A stretch of DNA of 28,723 bases, taken from positions 1 to 28,723 of IMG/VR virus record IMGVR_UViG_3300024339_000062, one strand, 5' to 3'. Within the stretch, counting starts at the first letter, position 1. Every line of letters starts with the position of its first letter. The translations under genes and the position numbers were made by a program. Of this stretch, positions 13,775 through 21,357 are shown in pieces. The stretch comes from a virus. The notes beneath the pieces were generated by a model. It saw only the letters and a program-made list of their open reading frames with translations. It ran no database searches and had not been told where the DNA came from.

Positions 13775-14032
13775 ATGTTGGACAAGACGCCTCTCAAAAG
13801 CAAAAAGTTTATAGCATACCTTATTGCAGACCTCGGTTGGAAATTTATTATACTGTATTCTTTGATGCACTTAAAGTCTAAGATTGAAGCAGGAGAGTTA
13901 ACATTTCTTTTAACAGTAGTTATTACAAGTGGTATAATACAAATTGGTTATATCCTAGGACAAGCAGCATTAGACAAATATATAAATGCTGCAGTTGAAA
14001 TATTTGATAAAGACGAAAAAGAGGACAAGTAA
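13775..14032 (+). CDS. Holin-like small membrane protein
   Basis: The 85-residue protein has two membrane segments, about 11-33 (KFIAYLIADLGWKFIILYSL) and 42-63 (LTFLLTVVITSGIIQIGYIL), a GQAALDKYI segment after the second, and an acidic/basic tail (DKDEKEDK). Size, hairpin topology and charged C-terminus match class II-type holins, which form the lysis hole at the end of infection. It is not next to the lysozyme gene, about 4.7 kb away. Another small membrane role is possible. Its stop abuts the ATG of the next gene. Confidence 0.5.
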   Translation: MLDKTPLKSKKFIAYLIADLGWKFIILYSLMHLKSKIEAGELTFLLTVVITSGIIQIGYILGQAALDKYINAAVEIFDKDEKEDK

Positions 14033-14434
14033 ATGAATTTAAAAAAAATTTTATATGAAAACTATGGGATTGTAATTAAAAAGTCAGAGGAAATGTTTTG
14101 GAATCACATCGTTAAAAATAAGTCGCATCAAAAACTCGCGGAATCTTTGGAAGAATTTTCTTCAACTACAGAAATTCAATATTTCAATCATAGACATTTT
14201 AATAACATAGCAAACTGTCTCGTTAAAGAAGAAATAAGTCATAGAGATCAAGAGTCAGGATATAAACCGGGCGATTCACAAAATATTACTGCAAGTGATA
14301 TACTTTATCATGAATATGATGTCAATGAAGAAGGTTTAGACACAAATGAATTTTCAGAAGAAAGTGATCCAGACGCACAGCATGTTTTTAGTGTAAATCA
14401 TCTTTCAAAGAAGATAGGCTCTCATAAAAAATAA
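14033..14434 (+). CDS. Unknown 133-residue protein, possibly leader-tagged
   Basis: Not recognised. The ATG directly follows the TAA of the holin-like gene, indicating translational coupling. It begins MNLKKILYENYGIVIKKSEE. L7-Y8-E9 could be a short prohead-protease site, but the leader is shorter than on the clearer members. The remainder is hydrophilic, with an acidic C-terminal half (YDVNEEGLDTNEFSEESD) and no known motif. Confidence 0.65.
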   Translation: MNLKKILYENYGIVIKKSEEMFWNHIVKNKSHQKLAESLEEFSSTTEIQYFNHRHFNNIANCLVKEEISHRDQESGYKPGDSQNITASDILYHEYDVNEEGLDTNEFSEESDPDAQHVFSVNHLSKKIGSHKK

Positions 14435-14466
14435 ATTTTTGTAAAAATAATATAATTTTGTTATAA

Positions 14467-14739
14467 TTATTTTAAATAAGTATTAACAATGTGCTTTTTC
14501 CTATAAAACATCTCATGATATTTTTGCATCATACTTCTAAATATATCTTCTACTGATTTATCAAAGTTTTTATCTAAATCTTTAATATCCATGTTTTTAA
14601 CATGACTTTCGATCTCTTTCTTAATAAGAGACCTTAGTTCATTCTTCTTAAGCTTTTCAACTTCAGACTTTATTATACTTTTAATTTTTTTCTCTTCTGA
14701 CTTTGAAAACTTTTCGTTTAACGGCTTTTTATTGTTCAT
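14467..14739 (-). CDS. Lys/Glu-rich coiled-coil protein
   Basis: The 90-residue protein is almost entirely charged helix (KFSKSEEKKIKSIIKSEVEK, then further Lys/Glu repeats) with likely coiled-coil character. Function not recognised. It stands alone on the minus strand between convergent (32 bases) and divergent (67 bases) neighbours, with only a weak ribosome-binding site. Small proteins like this in T4-type phages include scaffold-core and DNA-binding components, but nothing specific supports either. Confidence 0.55.
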   Translation of the reverse strand: MNNKKPLNEKFSKSEEKKIKSIIKSEVEKLKKNELRSLIKKEIESHVKNMDIKDLDKNFDKSVEDIFRSMMQKYHEMFYRKKHIVNTYLK

Positions 14740-14769
14740 AGTACTACAATCATCTGGCTAAAATTATAA

Positions 14770-14777
14770 TATAAATA
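14770..14777 (+). promoter_or_regulatory. TATAAATA, T4-type late promoter match
   Basis: An exact match to the T4 late-promoter -10-like consensus, 29 bases before the GTG start of the helicase gene and at the head of a seven-gene plus-strand run. It is the best such match noticed. Confidence 0.45.
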
Positions 14778-14806
14778 TACCTTAATATTTAAAGAAAGTT
14801 TAAATA

Positions 14807-16444
14807 GTGAATCAAAAAATAGAAACAAACGACTGGATTAAATATTTTCCTTACGATCAACCAAGAGTTGCTCAAGAAAAAGTTATCAATAAAGTATTAA
14901 ATGACTTTTTAAATAAAAATAAAAAGTATGCAATAATTGACTGTGGTACAGGTGTAGGAAAGTCAGCAATTGGCTTGACTATCGCAAATTTTATCAATGA
15001 AAATAGTTCTTCTTTTGAAGGCAAATATGAAGATGGTTCTTATTTTTTAACAACACAAAAAGTATTGCAAGATCAATATGAAAAAGACTTTTCTAATAAA
15101 GGTCTCGTCTCTTTGTACTCTGCTTCTAATTATAGCTGTTCTATAGACAATAAAGCATCTTGTAAAGATATTTTAACAGGGATTAGATCAAAAAGCTTAC
15201 CAGCTAAATTTGATTGTTGTGGTTATGAATGCAAATATAAAAAGAAAAAGAAGAACTTTGTTGATAATAAACTAGGTGTAACAAACTTTAGTTATTTTTT
15301 AACTGAAAAGAATTATAGCAAGAAGATGCCTAATAAAAAAGTGCTTATTGTCGATGAAGCACATAATCTTGAAAATGAGTTAACGAGATTTGTAGAAATA
15401 AACATTTCAGGTTATTTTTCTGATAAGATACTGGGTTTAAAAGTTCCAAAAGATTTAACAACTCAGTTTAAAGTCTATAACTGGATTAGAAACGTGTATT
15501 ATCCAAAGCTTGTTTCGAAAATTAACTTTATTAAAAGTCAACTTGAAAAATTTGGACTAAACTCTTCAAAAATTGAAGAGTTTAAAAAGATAACAAATAG
15601 ACTTGAAATGTTGACTTCACATGAAACAAAAATATTACAATTTATTACTTTGTATAATAAAGATAACTGGATATTTGATTTAGAAAAAACTAATGAAAAA
15701 TACAGAAAATTTATCTTTAAACCAATTGATGTTTCAAGGTACGCACATGAGTATCTTTTGAGTATGGCTGACTTTGTAATTTTTATGTCTGCCACTATTA
15801 TTAATCATGAAGGATTCAGTCTTACGTTAGGTCTTCCCTCAGAAGAAGTATCGATAACATCAGTACCGTCACCTTTTAGTTCAGAAAACAGACCTATTAT
15901 ATTTTCTTCTGCTGGAAGTATGTCTTCCAAGAATATTGAAAAAACTTTGCCTGTAATGACACAAATGGTTAAAGAAATTTTAAATAATCACAAAAAAGAA
16001 AAAGGTATTATTCATACACACAGTACGAAAGTAGCTGAACATTTAAAGAGAACAATCAGAAATAAAAGGATTATTGTCGCTTACGGCGCAAATAGAGAAG
16101 AGTCTTTGCAAAAACATATAAAATCAAAAGAACCAACAGTTTTAATATCTCCTTCTATGGCAGAAGGAGTAGATTTAAAAGGTAATTTGTCAAACTTTCA
16201 AGTAATATGTAAAGTTCCTTTTCCTTATTTAGGTGATAAAGCTGTAGTTAAAAAAATGAATAGATGGAAGTGGTGGTATAATACACAAACAGTCAGAACA
16301 ATTATTCAAGCTGTTGGAAGAAGCATAAGATCTGAAAATGATACAGCTGTTACATATATATTAGATGGTGACTGGAATAGGATAAAATCATCTTGTAGAG
16401 ACTATTTTCCAGAAAACTTTTTTGAAAATTATCACGAAATGTAA
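14807..16444 (+). CDS. DinG/XPD-like superfamily 2 DNA helicase
   Basis: ATP-driven helicase of the Rad3/XPD/DinG type, usually 5'-to-3' on DNA. Motif I is GTGVGKS (47-53), motif II is the DEAH box (183-186), and motifs V-VI are recognisable as GVDLKGN and QAVGRSIRSEND. Between I and II lies a Cys cluster (C111, C119, C137, C138, C142; DCCGYECKY) matching the position of the Fe-S domain in this family, followed by a TNFSYFL element. At 545 residues it is shorter than E. coli DinG (716). The start is GTG, with AAAGAAAG upstream, so translation may be weak. Likely roles are phage DNA repair, recombination or replication restart. It is the first gene of a long plus-strand run. Confidence 0.85.
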   Translation: MNQKIETNDWIKYFPYDQPRVAQEKVINKVLNDFLNKNKKYAIIDCGTGVGKSAIGLTIANFINENSSSFEGKYEDGSYFLTTQKVLQDQYEKDFSNKGLVSLYSASNYSCSIDNKASCKDILTGIRSKSLPAKFDCCGYECKYKKKKKNFVDNKLGVTNFSYFLTEKNYSKKMPNKKVLIVDEAHNLENELTRFVEINISGYFSDKILGLKVPKDLTTQFKVYNWIRNVYYPKLVSKINFIKSQLEKFGLNSSKIEEFKKITNRLEMLTSHETKILQFITLYNKDNWIFDLEKTNEKYRKFIFKPIDVSRYAHEYLLSMADFVIFMSATIINHEGFSLTLGLPSEEVSITSVPSPFSSENRPIIFSSAGSMSSKNIEKTLPVMTQMVKEILNNHKKEKGIIHTHSTKVAEHLKRTIRNKRIIVAYGANREESLQKHIKSKEPTVLISPSMAEGVDLKGNLSNFQVICKVPFPYLGDKAVVKKMNRWKWWYNTQTVRTIIQAVGRSIRSENDTAVTYILDGDWNRIKSSCRDYFPENFFENYHEM

Positions 16445-16458
16445 AGGAATAACTGTTT

Positions 16459-16917
16459 ATGGAAAAATGCACAGGTGCAGGAATAATCTTGTATGTTGAC
16501 AATAGAGGAATAAGTGAAATATCAAATCCTGATTATGAAAAAGATATACTTTATTTTTTTCTTGAAAGGGAAGACGGTCAATTAGATTTTCCAAAAGGAG
16601 GTATTGACAAAGGTGAAAATAGTCCTTTAGACTGTGCAATAAGAGAAACAAAAGAGGAATCTAATTTAAAAACTTTTGATTATGACCTTTTAGAGCCAGA
16701 AGTAAACTTTTTAGAATGTGGAGAAGGACTAATACTTTTTTTAGGTAAACTTCATATGCATTCAATGAAACATGCAAAAGTTTTAAGAAACGAAAAAACA
16801 TTAGAGTTTGAGCATAAAGAAGACGGTTGTAGATATCTTACTAAGTTAGAAGGCGAAAAAAATCTTTTGGACTATCTACAAATAGGATTAAACTGGGCTG
16901 ACAAAATCATACAATAA
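16459..16917 (+). CDS. Nudix hydrolase (no leader)
   Basis: The 152-residue protein is a single Nudix domain. The box reads FPKGGIDKGENSPLDCAIRE, then TKEES: G47-x5-E53, eight rather than seven residues to R62-E63, and E66-E67. The Gly near the box end is Asn69. The FPKG start resembles diadenosine polyphosphate hydrolases, but the substrate cannot be fixed by eye. Unlike the Nudix gene at 3982 it has no capsid-targeting-like N-terminus, so it should act in the infected cell after expression. It sits 14 bases after the helicase gene, with AAAGGA before the ATG. Confidence 0.85.
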   Translation: MEKCTGAGIILYVDNRGISEISNPDYEKDILYFFLEREDGQLDFPKGGIDKGENSPLDCAIRETKEESNLKTFDYDLLEPEVNFLECGEGLILFLGKLHMHSMKHAKVLRNEKTLEFEHKEDGCRYLTKLEGEKNLLDYLQIGLNWADKIIQ

Positions 16918-16969
16918 AATTATACAAAGATAACATTTTTCATATAATTTTTATAAAAGTGGCAGTTAT

Positions 16970-18169
16970 ATGAATAGTAAAATTATTGTTTTAGCAAGAA
17001 AATTAAATAAATTTAATAATGACTTTATCAACAATAAATGTAGAATTGTTGATAAGAAAGTATATAGTAGCAAGTTCTTATTTTATTTTTATTTTTATTG
17101 GTCTAAAAATTTCTATAACGAACCTTATAGAAAAATATTGTTAGACTATTTTAGTAAAGTAGAAAAATCATATCCTGGTAGTAGCTATTTTGTCTCTGTT
17201 AAGCTTTGTAACAAAATATTAGGTATTAAACATGATTATGAAAAAGAGTTAGCAGACAGAAAATATAGTAATATCTTAGAGATTCTGAAAAAGCAAACAA
17301 ACGAAGAAACTTTTTCTCTTTTTAGAAATATAATAGAATTCTCCGGAGCTGACGCTTCAATATCAGTAGAAAAAAATAATAACGCAGAAATATCAGTAGA
17401 AAAAAATATTTTTCCTGAATTTAACATAGAAATGTTAGAAGAATTTAAAAATATATACTTTAAAAATATAAGTTCAACAACAAAAGATTTTTTATTTTGC
17501 GTTGTTGATGGATTTATTGAAAGAGAATCTGAAATTATTCCACTATTGGACAAAGCAAAAAATTTAAATATTCCACTATTAGTAATTACTCGAGGATTTT
17601 CTTCTCAAAGTATTAAGTCGCTCAAATCAATTATTTTAAAAAATAATTTGTATGTTTATCCCTATGTTGAAAAACATAACAACGAAGACCCCTTCAAATT
17701 AAAAGACTTATGCGAAATCAATAATCTACAAATAGTATCTTCAGAATCAGGAGATAATATTTACACATCTGCTGTTGATAAATCAAATATATTAAAATGT
17801 CAAGTTTATAAAAACAAAATAATATTTAGTAGTTTATTGAAAAATAATTTACTCACTAAAATTAATGATCAAATTAAAAAAAATTCTGGCAATAAAAGTT
17901 TATTAGACTATTTGTCTTTTAGAAAAAAAAGATGTACACCTAACAAAGTAGTTGTTAAAATACCAAAAGAAAAAGAGACTTATTTTATTGAACTTAGAGG
18001 TTTAATTAAGTCTTACAATAAATGTGTAGTAGGTGGTGTATACGTTAAAAGAGACATTGCTGTTATTTGCGAAGAAATAACAGAATTATATGCAAAAAAA
18101 TTATACAATACACTTAAAAATATTAAATTTAAGATAGAGATAAAGGAAAAAGAAAAAAATGGCAAATAA
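16970..18169 (+). CDS. Divergent GroEL apical-domain-like protein
   Basis: Residues about 172-262 follow the GroEL apical domain segment by segment. FLFCVVDGFIERESEIIPLL matches the strand-turn-helix before the central GKPLLIIAEDVEGEAL of GroEL, here NIPLLVITRGFSSQSI. LKSIILKNNLYVYPYVEKHN and then FKLKDLCEINNLQIVSSESG match the later apical strands and the DIAxLTGGxxISEExG helix region. The 399-residue length is below the usual 540 or so. The GroEL ATP motif GDGTTT is not visible in the N-terminal 170 residues, and the C-terminal region only loosely resembles the intermediate domain. It may be a non-ATPase substrate-binding or GroEL-interfering protein. A 30-bp-spaced internal repeat (ISVEKN twice) lies near residue 131. 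Confidence 0.6.
   Translation: MNSKIIVLARKLNKFNNDFINNKCRIVDKKVYSSKFLFYFYFYWSKNFYNEPYRKILLDYFSKVEKSYPGSSYFVSVKLCNKILGIKHDYEKELADRKYSNILEILKKQTNEETFSLFRNIIEFSGADASISVEKNNNAEISVEKNIFPEFNIEMLEEFKNIYFKNISSTTKDFLFCVVDGFIERESEIIPLLDKAKNLNIPLLVITRGFSSQSIKSLKSIILKNNLYVYPYVEKHNNEDPFKLKDLCEINNLQIVSSESGDNIYTSAVDKSNILKCQVYKNKIIFSSLLKNNLLTKINDQIKKNSGNKSLLDYLSFRKKRCTPNKVVVKIPKEKETYFIELRGLIKSYNKCVVGGVYVKRDIAVICEEITELYAKKLYNTLKNIKFKIEIKEKEKNGK
17359..17407 (+). repeat. Short direct repeat (19-bp unit, 30-bp spacing)
   Basis: The 19-mer aatatcagtagaaaaaaat occurs at 17359-17377 and 17389-17407, in frame, giving ISVEKN twice in a probable linker before the apical-like domain. Confidence 0.85.
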
Positions 18170-18392
18170 AAAAGAAGTAAGTAAAGAAGTAAATACTGCT
18201 GAGTTTGGAAGAAAATATTATGATATAGTTGATGTTTTTTCGCAAAAGTTAATGTCACAAATCGTAGAATTAAAAAATGACACAAAGCTTTCAGACGAAG
18301 CAATGACTAAGCTTAGCAATGTAGTTATGCAAGAGTCAACAAGCTTTAAAGACTGGGGCTTTGATCAGCTGATCAAAGTTGTTAAAAAATAA
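18159..18392 (+). CDS. Unknown 77-residue protein
   Basis: Not recognised. It overlaps the end of the chaperonin-like gene by 11 bases, with an AAAGGAAAAAG ribosome-binding sequence inside that gene, so the two are probably coupled. The product is helical and charged. It begins MANKKEVSKEVNTAEFGRKY and ends KDWGFDQLIKVVKK. The last codons contain a perfect 20-bp palindrome. Confidence 0.65.
   Translation: MANKKEVSKEVNTAEFGRKYYDIVDVFSQKLMSQIVELKNDTKLSDEAMTKLSNVVMQESTSFKDWGFDQLIKVVKK
18359..18378. repeat. Perfect 20-bp palindrome
   Basis: ctttgatcagctgatcaaag is fully self-complementary and holds two GATC sites and a central AGCT. As RNA it can form an 8-bp stem with a 4-base loop. It lies at the 3' end of the 77-residue gene, 17 bases before the next ATG. 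It could be an operator, an RNA-processing site or a weak terminator. No T-run follows, which argues against a standard terminator. Confidence 0.8.
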
Positions 18393-18394
18393 AA

Positions 18395-18871
18395 ATGAAT
18401 TTTACTAGACACTTAATTGAGTGTCACTGCACTTTAAAAATATTTGAAAACAAAACAAAACCAGTTTATCATAAGTTTCCTGTTTTCTCTGTTATAGATG
18501 AAAAAGAAAACATAGATGAAATAAAGTATGTTTCTTGCAATAATTGTGGTGCAATTCATGAAGTTAAAGACTTTTGTAAAAGCGAAATTATCTGGGGAAC
18601 AGATGATATGTCTTCTTTAGTCGTTTCTAAAGAAGACATTAAGCATAATCTGATAGAAGAAAATCAAAATAAACTTATTGAAATATTAGAAGAAAACTTT
18701 CCTGAAGACATATCTGCTTGGGAGATGGTATACTATTGTATTGATAATAATATTGACTATTCTATTCCGATTAAAAAAATAGATATTAAAGACAACACAG
18801 TAATTACTTGCCTTAACATAAAGGGAAAGTCTTATAAAATAAAAAAAGAAGTCATACAGAGGTACATATGA
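18395..18871 (+). CDS. Unknown protein with possible zinc-ribbon
   Basis: Not recognised. The 158-residue protein has Cys/His pairs in ECHC near the start and CNNCGAIHEVKDFC in the middle, suggesting one zinc-binding site. The C-terminal half is a mixed alpha/beta domain with no known motif. The ATG follows the previous stop after 2 bases without a clear ribosome-binding site, so translation may depend on re-initiation. The end overlaps the next gene by 4 bases. Confidence 0.65.
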   Translation: MNFTRHLIECHCTLKIFENKTKPVYHKFPVFSVIDEKENIDEIKYVSCNNCGAIHEVKDFCKSEIIWGTDDMSSLVVSKEDIKHNLIEENQNKLIEILEENFPEDISAWEMVYYCIDNNIDYSIPIKKIDIKDNTVITCLNIKGKSYKIKKEVIQRYI

Positions 18872-19110
18872 TGCTAGACCCTTCAGACATTGAAGACATT
18901 AAATCAATTGAAAAATGTAGACAGATTTCTAAAGAAATAATAAATTACGGTGTTACAGACTTAGAAATTAAAAAAATAATATCTTTTTTATCACTTGAAT
19001 TAGAAGATATTGTCTGCATGAAGCAAATACAACAAAATTTAAAACCTCAAGAAAGTCATGATAGTGACTTGCCTAAAAAATCAAATACAAAACCAGAAAT
19101 AGAAATATAA
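18868..19110 (+). CDS. Unknown 80-residue protein
   Basis: Not recognised. The ATG overlaps the upstream stop (ATGA), with AGAGG just before, a typical coupled arrangement. The product is acidic and helical, starting MMLDPSDIEDIKSIEKCRQI, with a polar tail. No motif was identified. A second ATG follows immediately, so the true product may be one residue shorter. Confidence 0.6.
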   Translation: MMLDPSDIEDIKSIEKCRQISKEIINYGVTDLEIKKIISFLSLELEDIVCMKQIQQNLKPQESHDSDLPKKSNTKPEIEI

Positions 19111-19122
19111 AAAGGAATAAAA

Positions 19123-19347
19123 ATGAGTGATTTAGTAGAACAAGAAGTACAGCAGTTAGATGAAGAAACAACACCAGAAAGTATTGAAGAATACTATGAC
19201 ATGTTAAAAATTATGGTTGAAGGCATGGAGTCAGATGTACTTAAGTCTCAAAAAGGCAATAAGTCTGCTGCTACAAGACTTAGGAAAAGCTTAAGACTTA
19301 TTAAAAATAAGTCTGGTGAATTTGTTAAATTTACATTAGGAAAGTAA
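19123..19347 (+). CDS. Hc1 histone H1-like small protein
   Basis: The 74-residue protein has an acidic N-terminal helix and a basic C-terminal segment, KSQKGNKSAATRLRKSLRLI, that closely resembles the KGNKAAAxRVR core of bacterial Hc1-type histone H1-like proteins. In bacteria such proteins bind and compact DNA. It lacks the long Lys/Ala tail of chlamydial Hc1. It follows the 80-residue gene by 12 bases, with an AAAGGA ribosome-binding site. It may help organise phage or host DNA. The assignment rests on one short motif. Confidence 0.5.
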   Translation: MSDLVEQEVQQLDEETTPESIEEYYDMLKIMVEGMESDVLKSQKGNKSAATRLRKSLRLIKNKSGEFVKFTLGK

Positions 19348-19351
19348 ATTT

Positions 19352-19603
19352 TTAAGCTAAACTTTTCTTTATTTTTTCAATAGCTTTTTTTTCAATTTGA
19401 CAAACTCTCATTCTTGTTATGTCAAACAAGTCTCCTATTTCTTGTAAAGTGAGAGTTCTGTCTTGCGATTCGTTTATAATACAACTATTAGATACGTTTT
19501 CATGCCAGTATCTGCATTTTTCCCTCTTGCAGTCTACTTTTTTATTAGCATGTGCAGCAAAGCATGAAATATTGTTAATTGATGTATCTAATTCTTTTTT
19601 CAT
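19352..19603 (-). CDS. Sigma region-4-like small regulator
   Basis: Residues about 48-78 read RTLTLQEIGDLFDITRMRVCQI then EKKAIEKIKK, the helix-turn-helix of sigma-70 region 4.2, which reads the -35 promoter element. There is no region 2 or 3. The N-terminal half carries four Cys and nearby His (CFAAHANKKVDC, CRYWHENVSNSC), probably a zinc site. I place the start at 19603, where AAAGGA sits 6 bases upstream; a frame-compatible ATG at 19618 lacks a ribosome-binding site. It probably redirects or tunes host RNA polymerase, as T4 gp33/gp55 do together, but homology to either was not shown. It converges with the Hc1-like gene and diverges from phoH. Confidence 0.7.
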   Translation of the reverse strand: MKKELDTSINNISCFAAHANKKVDCKREKCRYWHENVSNSCIINESQDRTLTLQEIGDLFDITRMRVCQIEKKAIEKIKKSLA

Positions 19604-19668
19604 TATAAATCCTTTCATTTTTAATGATAATTACTATTATAGTTTATTATACGGGATTAGGATTTACA

Positions 19669-21018
19669 ATGATAGACAAAAAAATCAATAGCGACATTAG
19701 AAAACTTTTTATTGTTGATACAAGTGTTTTGCTTTATGACAAGAATGCTTTGTTTAATATGAAAGGAAATGATATTGTTATTCCTCTTATAGTTTTAGAG
19801 GAAATGGATAGGTTTAAAACAAGAGAAGGGCTTTTAGGAGAAAACGCAAGATTTTACAATAGGTTTTTAGACGGAATAAGAGAAAAAGGGAGCTTAAACA
19901 CAGGAGTTTGTATTGAAGAGCATGATGTTAATTTAAAAGTAATTTCAAATGCTTCTTGGGAAGGTCTTGAGGGATTAGATAAAAATTTAAATGATAATGT
20001 TATTATTTCAAATGCAAATTACTTTAAATTAGATAAAAATACAAAGTCAAAAGTAATTGTAATAACTAAAGACATTAATTTAAGAGTTAAATGTGATGCA
20101 GTAGGAATTTTTGCAAATGACTATTATGCAGATTATGAATTTGTGCAAGCAGACAATTTATATCAAGGTCATATTGAATTGACTGTAGATCCTGATGTCA
20201 TAAACAAAGCATATTCAGGTAATCATCTTAAAATCAAAGAAGATTTGTCTGATAAAGGTATAGATATAGACATTGCTGAGAATGAGTTTGTTGTTTTAAG
20301 ATCAAACAATGGCAGCAACCAGTCATGTTTAATGATGAGAAATAATTCTAATTTAGTAGTTTTAGGCAGCAAGCAGGAATTACAAAAATTAAGCGGAATA
20401 GAGCCTAAAAACAAAGAGCAGATTTTTGCTTTAGAACTTCTGCTTAACGAAGAAATACCACTTGTTACATTGACAGGTATACCAGGCAGTGGTAAAACTT
20501 ATTTAGCATTAATGACAGCATTAAAATCTATAGAAAAAAACATTAAGAAAAGAATTATATTTACACGACCGATACAGACAGTTGGCAAAGATATTGGATT
20601 TTTGCCTGGTGATTTAAACGAAAAAATGTCTCCTTGGCTTGCACCTATTGTTGATAACTTTAGAAATCAATTTGGCGACTTAGCTTATTTTGAAATGATG
20701 ATGGATAAAGGACAGATTGATGTTGCACCACTATCACACATCAGAGGAAGGAGCTTTAATGACTCGATAATTATTGTTGATGAAGCACAGAATGCAACAG
20801 TTCATGAGCTTAAAACAGTAATTACAAGAACAGGTAGGAATTCTAAAGTAATACTTTTAGGTGACATAGAACAAGTTGATTTACCTTACGCAAATAAGTC
20901 TTCAAATGGTTTGACTATAGTAACAGAAAAGCTAAAAGACGCGTCTTTAACAGGACACGTTAACTTTACAAAAGGATATAGATCTGAATTGGCTAATGTT
21001 GTTGCAGAAAAATTATAG
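19669..21018 (+). CDS. phoH: PhoH-like protein with N-terminal PIN domain
   Basis: The 449-residue protein joins a PIN ribonuclease domain to a PhoH ATPase, the PhoH2-type layout. The PIN part begins IVDTSVLLYD and continues with VIPLIVLEEMDRFK, supplying the acidic active-site residues. The ATPase has GIPGSGKT (270-277) and IIVDEAQ (D371, E372), followed by a typical GDIEQVD segment. Related proteins unwind and cut RNA. PhoH genes are widespread in marine phages, but their role in infection is not settled. I use the ATG at 19669 because AGGAT precedes it; an upstream ATG at 19624 would add a hydrophobic 15-residue extension without a ribosome-binding site. Confidence 0.9.
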   Translation: MIDKKINSDIRKLFIVDTSVLLYDKNALFNMKGNDIVIPLIVLEEMDRFKTREGLLGENARFYNRFLDGIREKGSLNTGVCIEEHDVNLKVISNASWEGLEGLDKNLNDNVIISNANYFKLDKNTKSKVIVITKDINLRVKCDAVGIFANDYYADYEFVQADNLYQGHIELTVDPDVINKAYSGNHLKIKEDLSDKGIDIDIAENEFVVLRSNNGSNQSCLMMRNNSNLVVLGSKQELQKLSGIEPKNKEQIFALELLLNEEIPLVTLTGIPGSGKTYLALMTALKSIEKNIKKRIIFTRPIQTVGKDIGFLPGDLNEKMSPWLAPIVDNFRNQFGDLAYFEMMMDKGQIDVAPLSHIRGRSFNDSIIIVDEAQNATVHELKTVITRTGRNSKVILLGDIEQVDLPYANKSSNGLTIVTEKLKDASLTGHVNFTKGYRSELANVVAEKL

Positions 21019-21027
21019 GATTATAAA

Positions 21028-21357
21028 ATGTCAAAAAGAATATACGACTTAAATAGAATGAGAAAAACTTATCCTTTGATAAGAAGAAAACCCAGACTCG
21101 CAGAATTAGATCTAAAAATTATTGAAACTGTAAAACTAAGGTACAATGAGAGTGAATTCTCAAAAACATATAGCTTTAAGAAACTATATGTTGAATCTCC
21201 TATTTGTGTAGCTACTGCAGAAAACGAAAACTTAAATGCTTACATTATTAGTGTCAATAGAAGTGAAGTAACAGTAGAAATATCAGCACCTGCTTTAGCA
21301 AGCCCAGAAGTTTTTGTTCATTTGCAAATAATTAGTAGAAATAGCGAGGAAACATAA
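21028..21357 (+). CDS. Unknown 109-residue protein next to the tail-fibre genes
   Basis: Not recognised. A basic N-terminal region (MSKRIYDLNRMRKTYPLIRR, then KPRL) precedes a beta-rich second half ending in SPEVFVHLQIISRN. Its stop overlaps the start of the 952-residue fibre gene (TAATG), so the two are coupled and this is likely a small tail or baseplate component. No catalytic motif is visible. Confidence 0.7.
   Translation: MSKRIYDLNRMRKTYPLIRRKPRLAELDLKIIETVKLRYNESEFSKTYSFKKLYVESPICVATAENENLNAYIISVNRSEVTVEISAPALASPEVFVHLQIISRNSEET

Noticed and set aside
18013-18303. Minus-strand frame of 96 codons over the chaperonin-like and 77-residue genes
   Set aside because: Very Leu/Phe-rich antisense translation overlapping two plus-strand genes with good starts.
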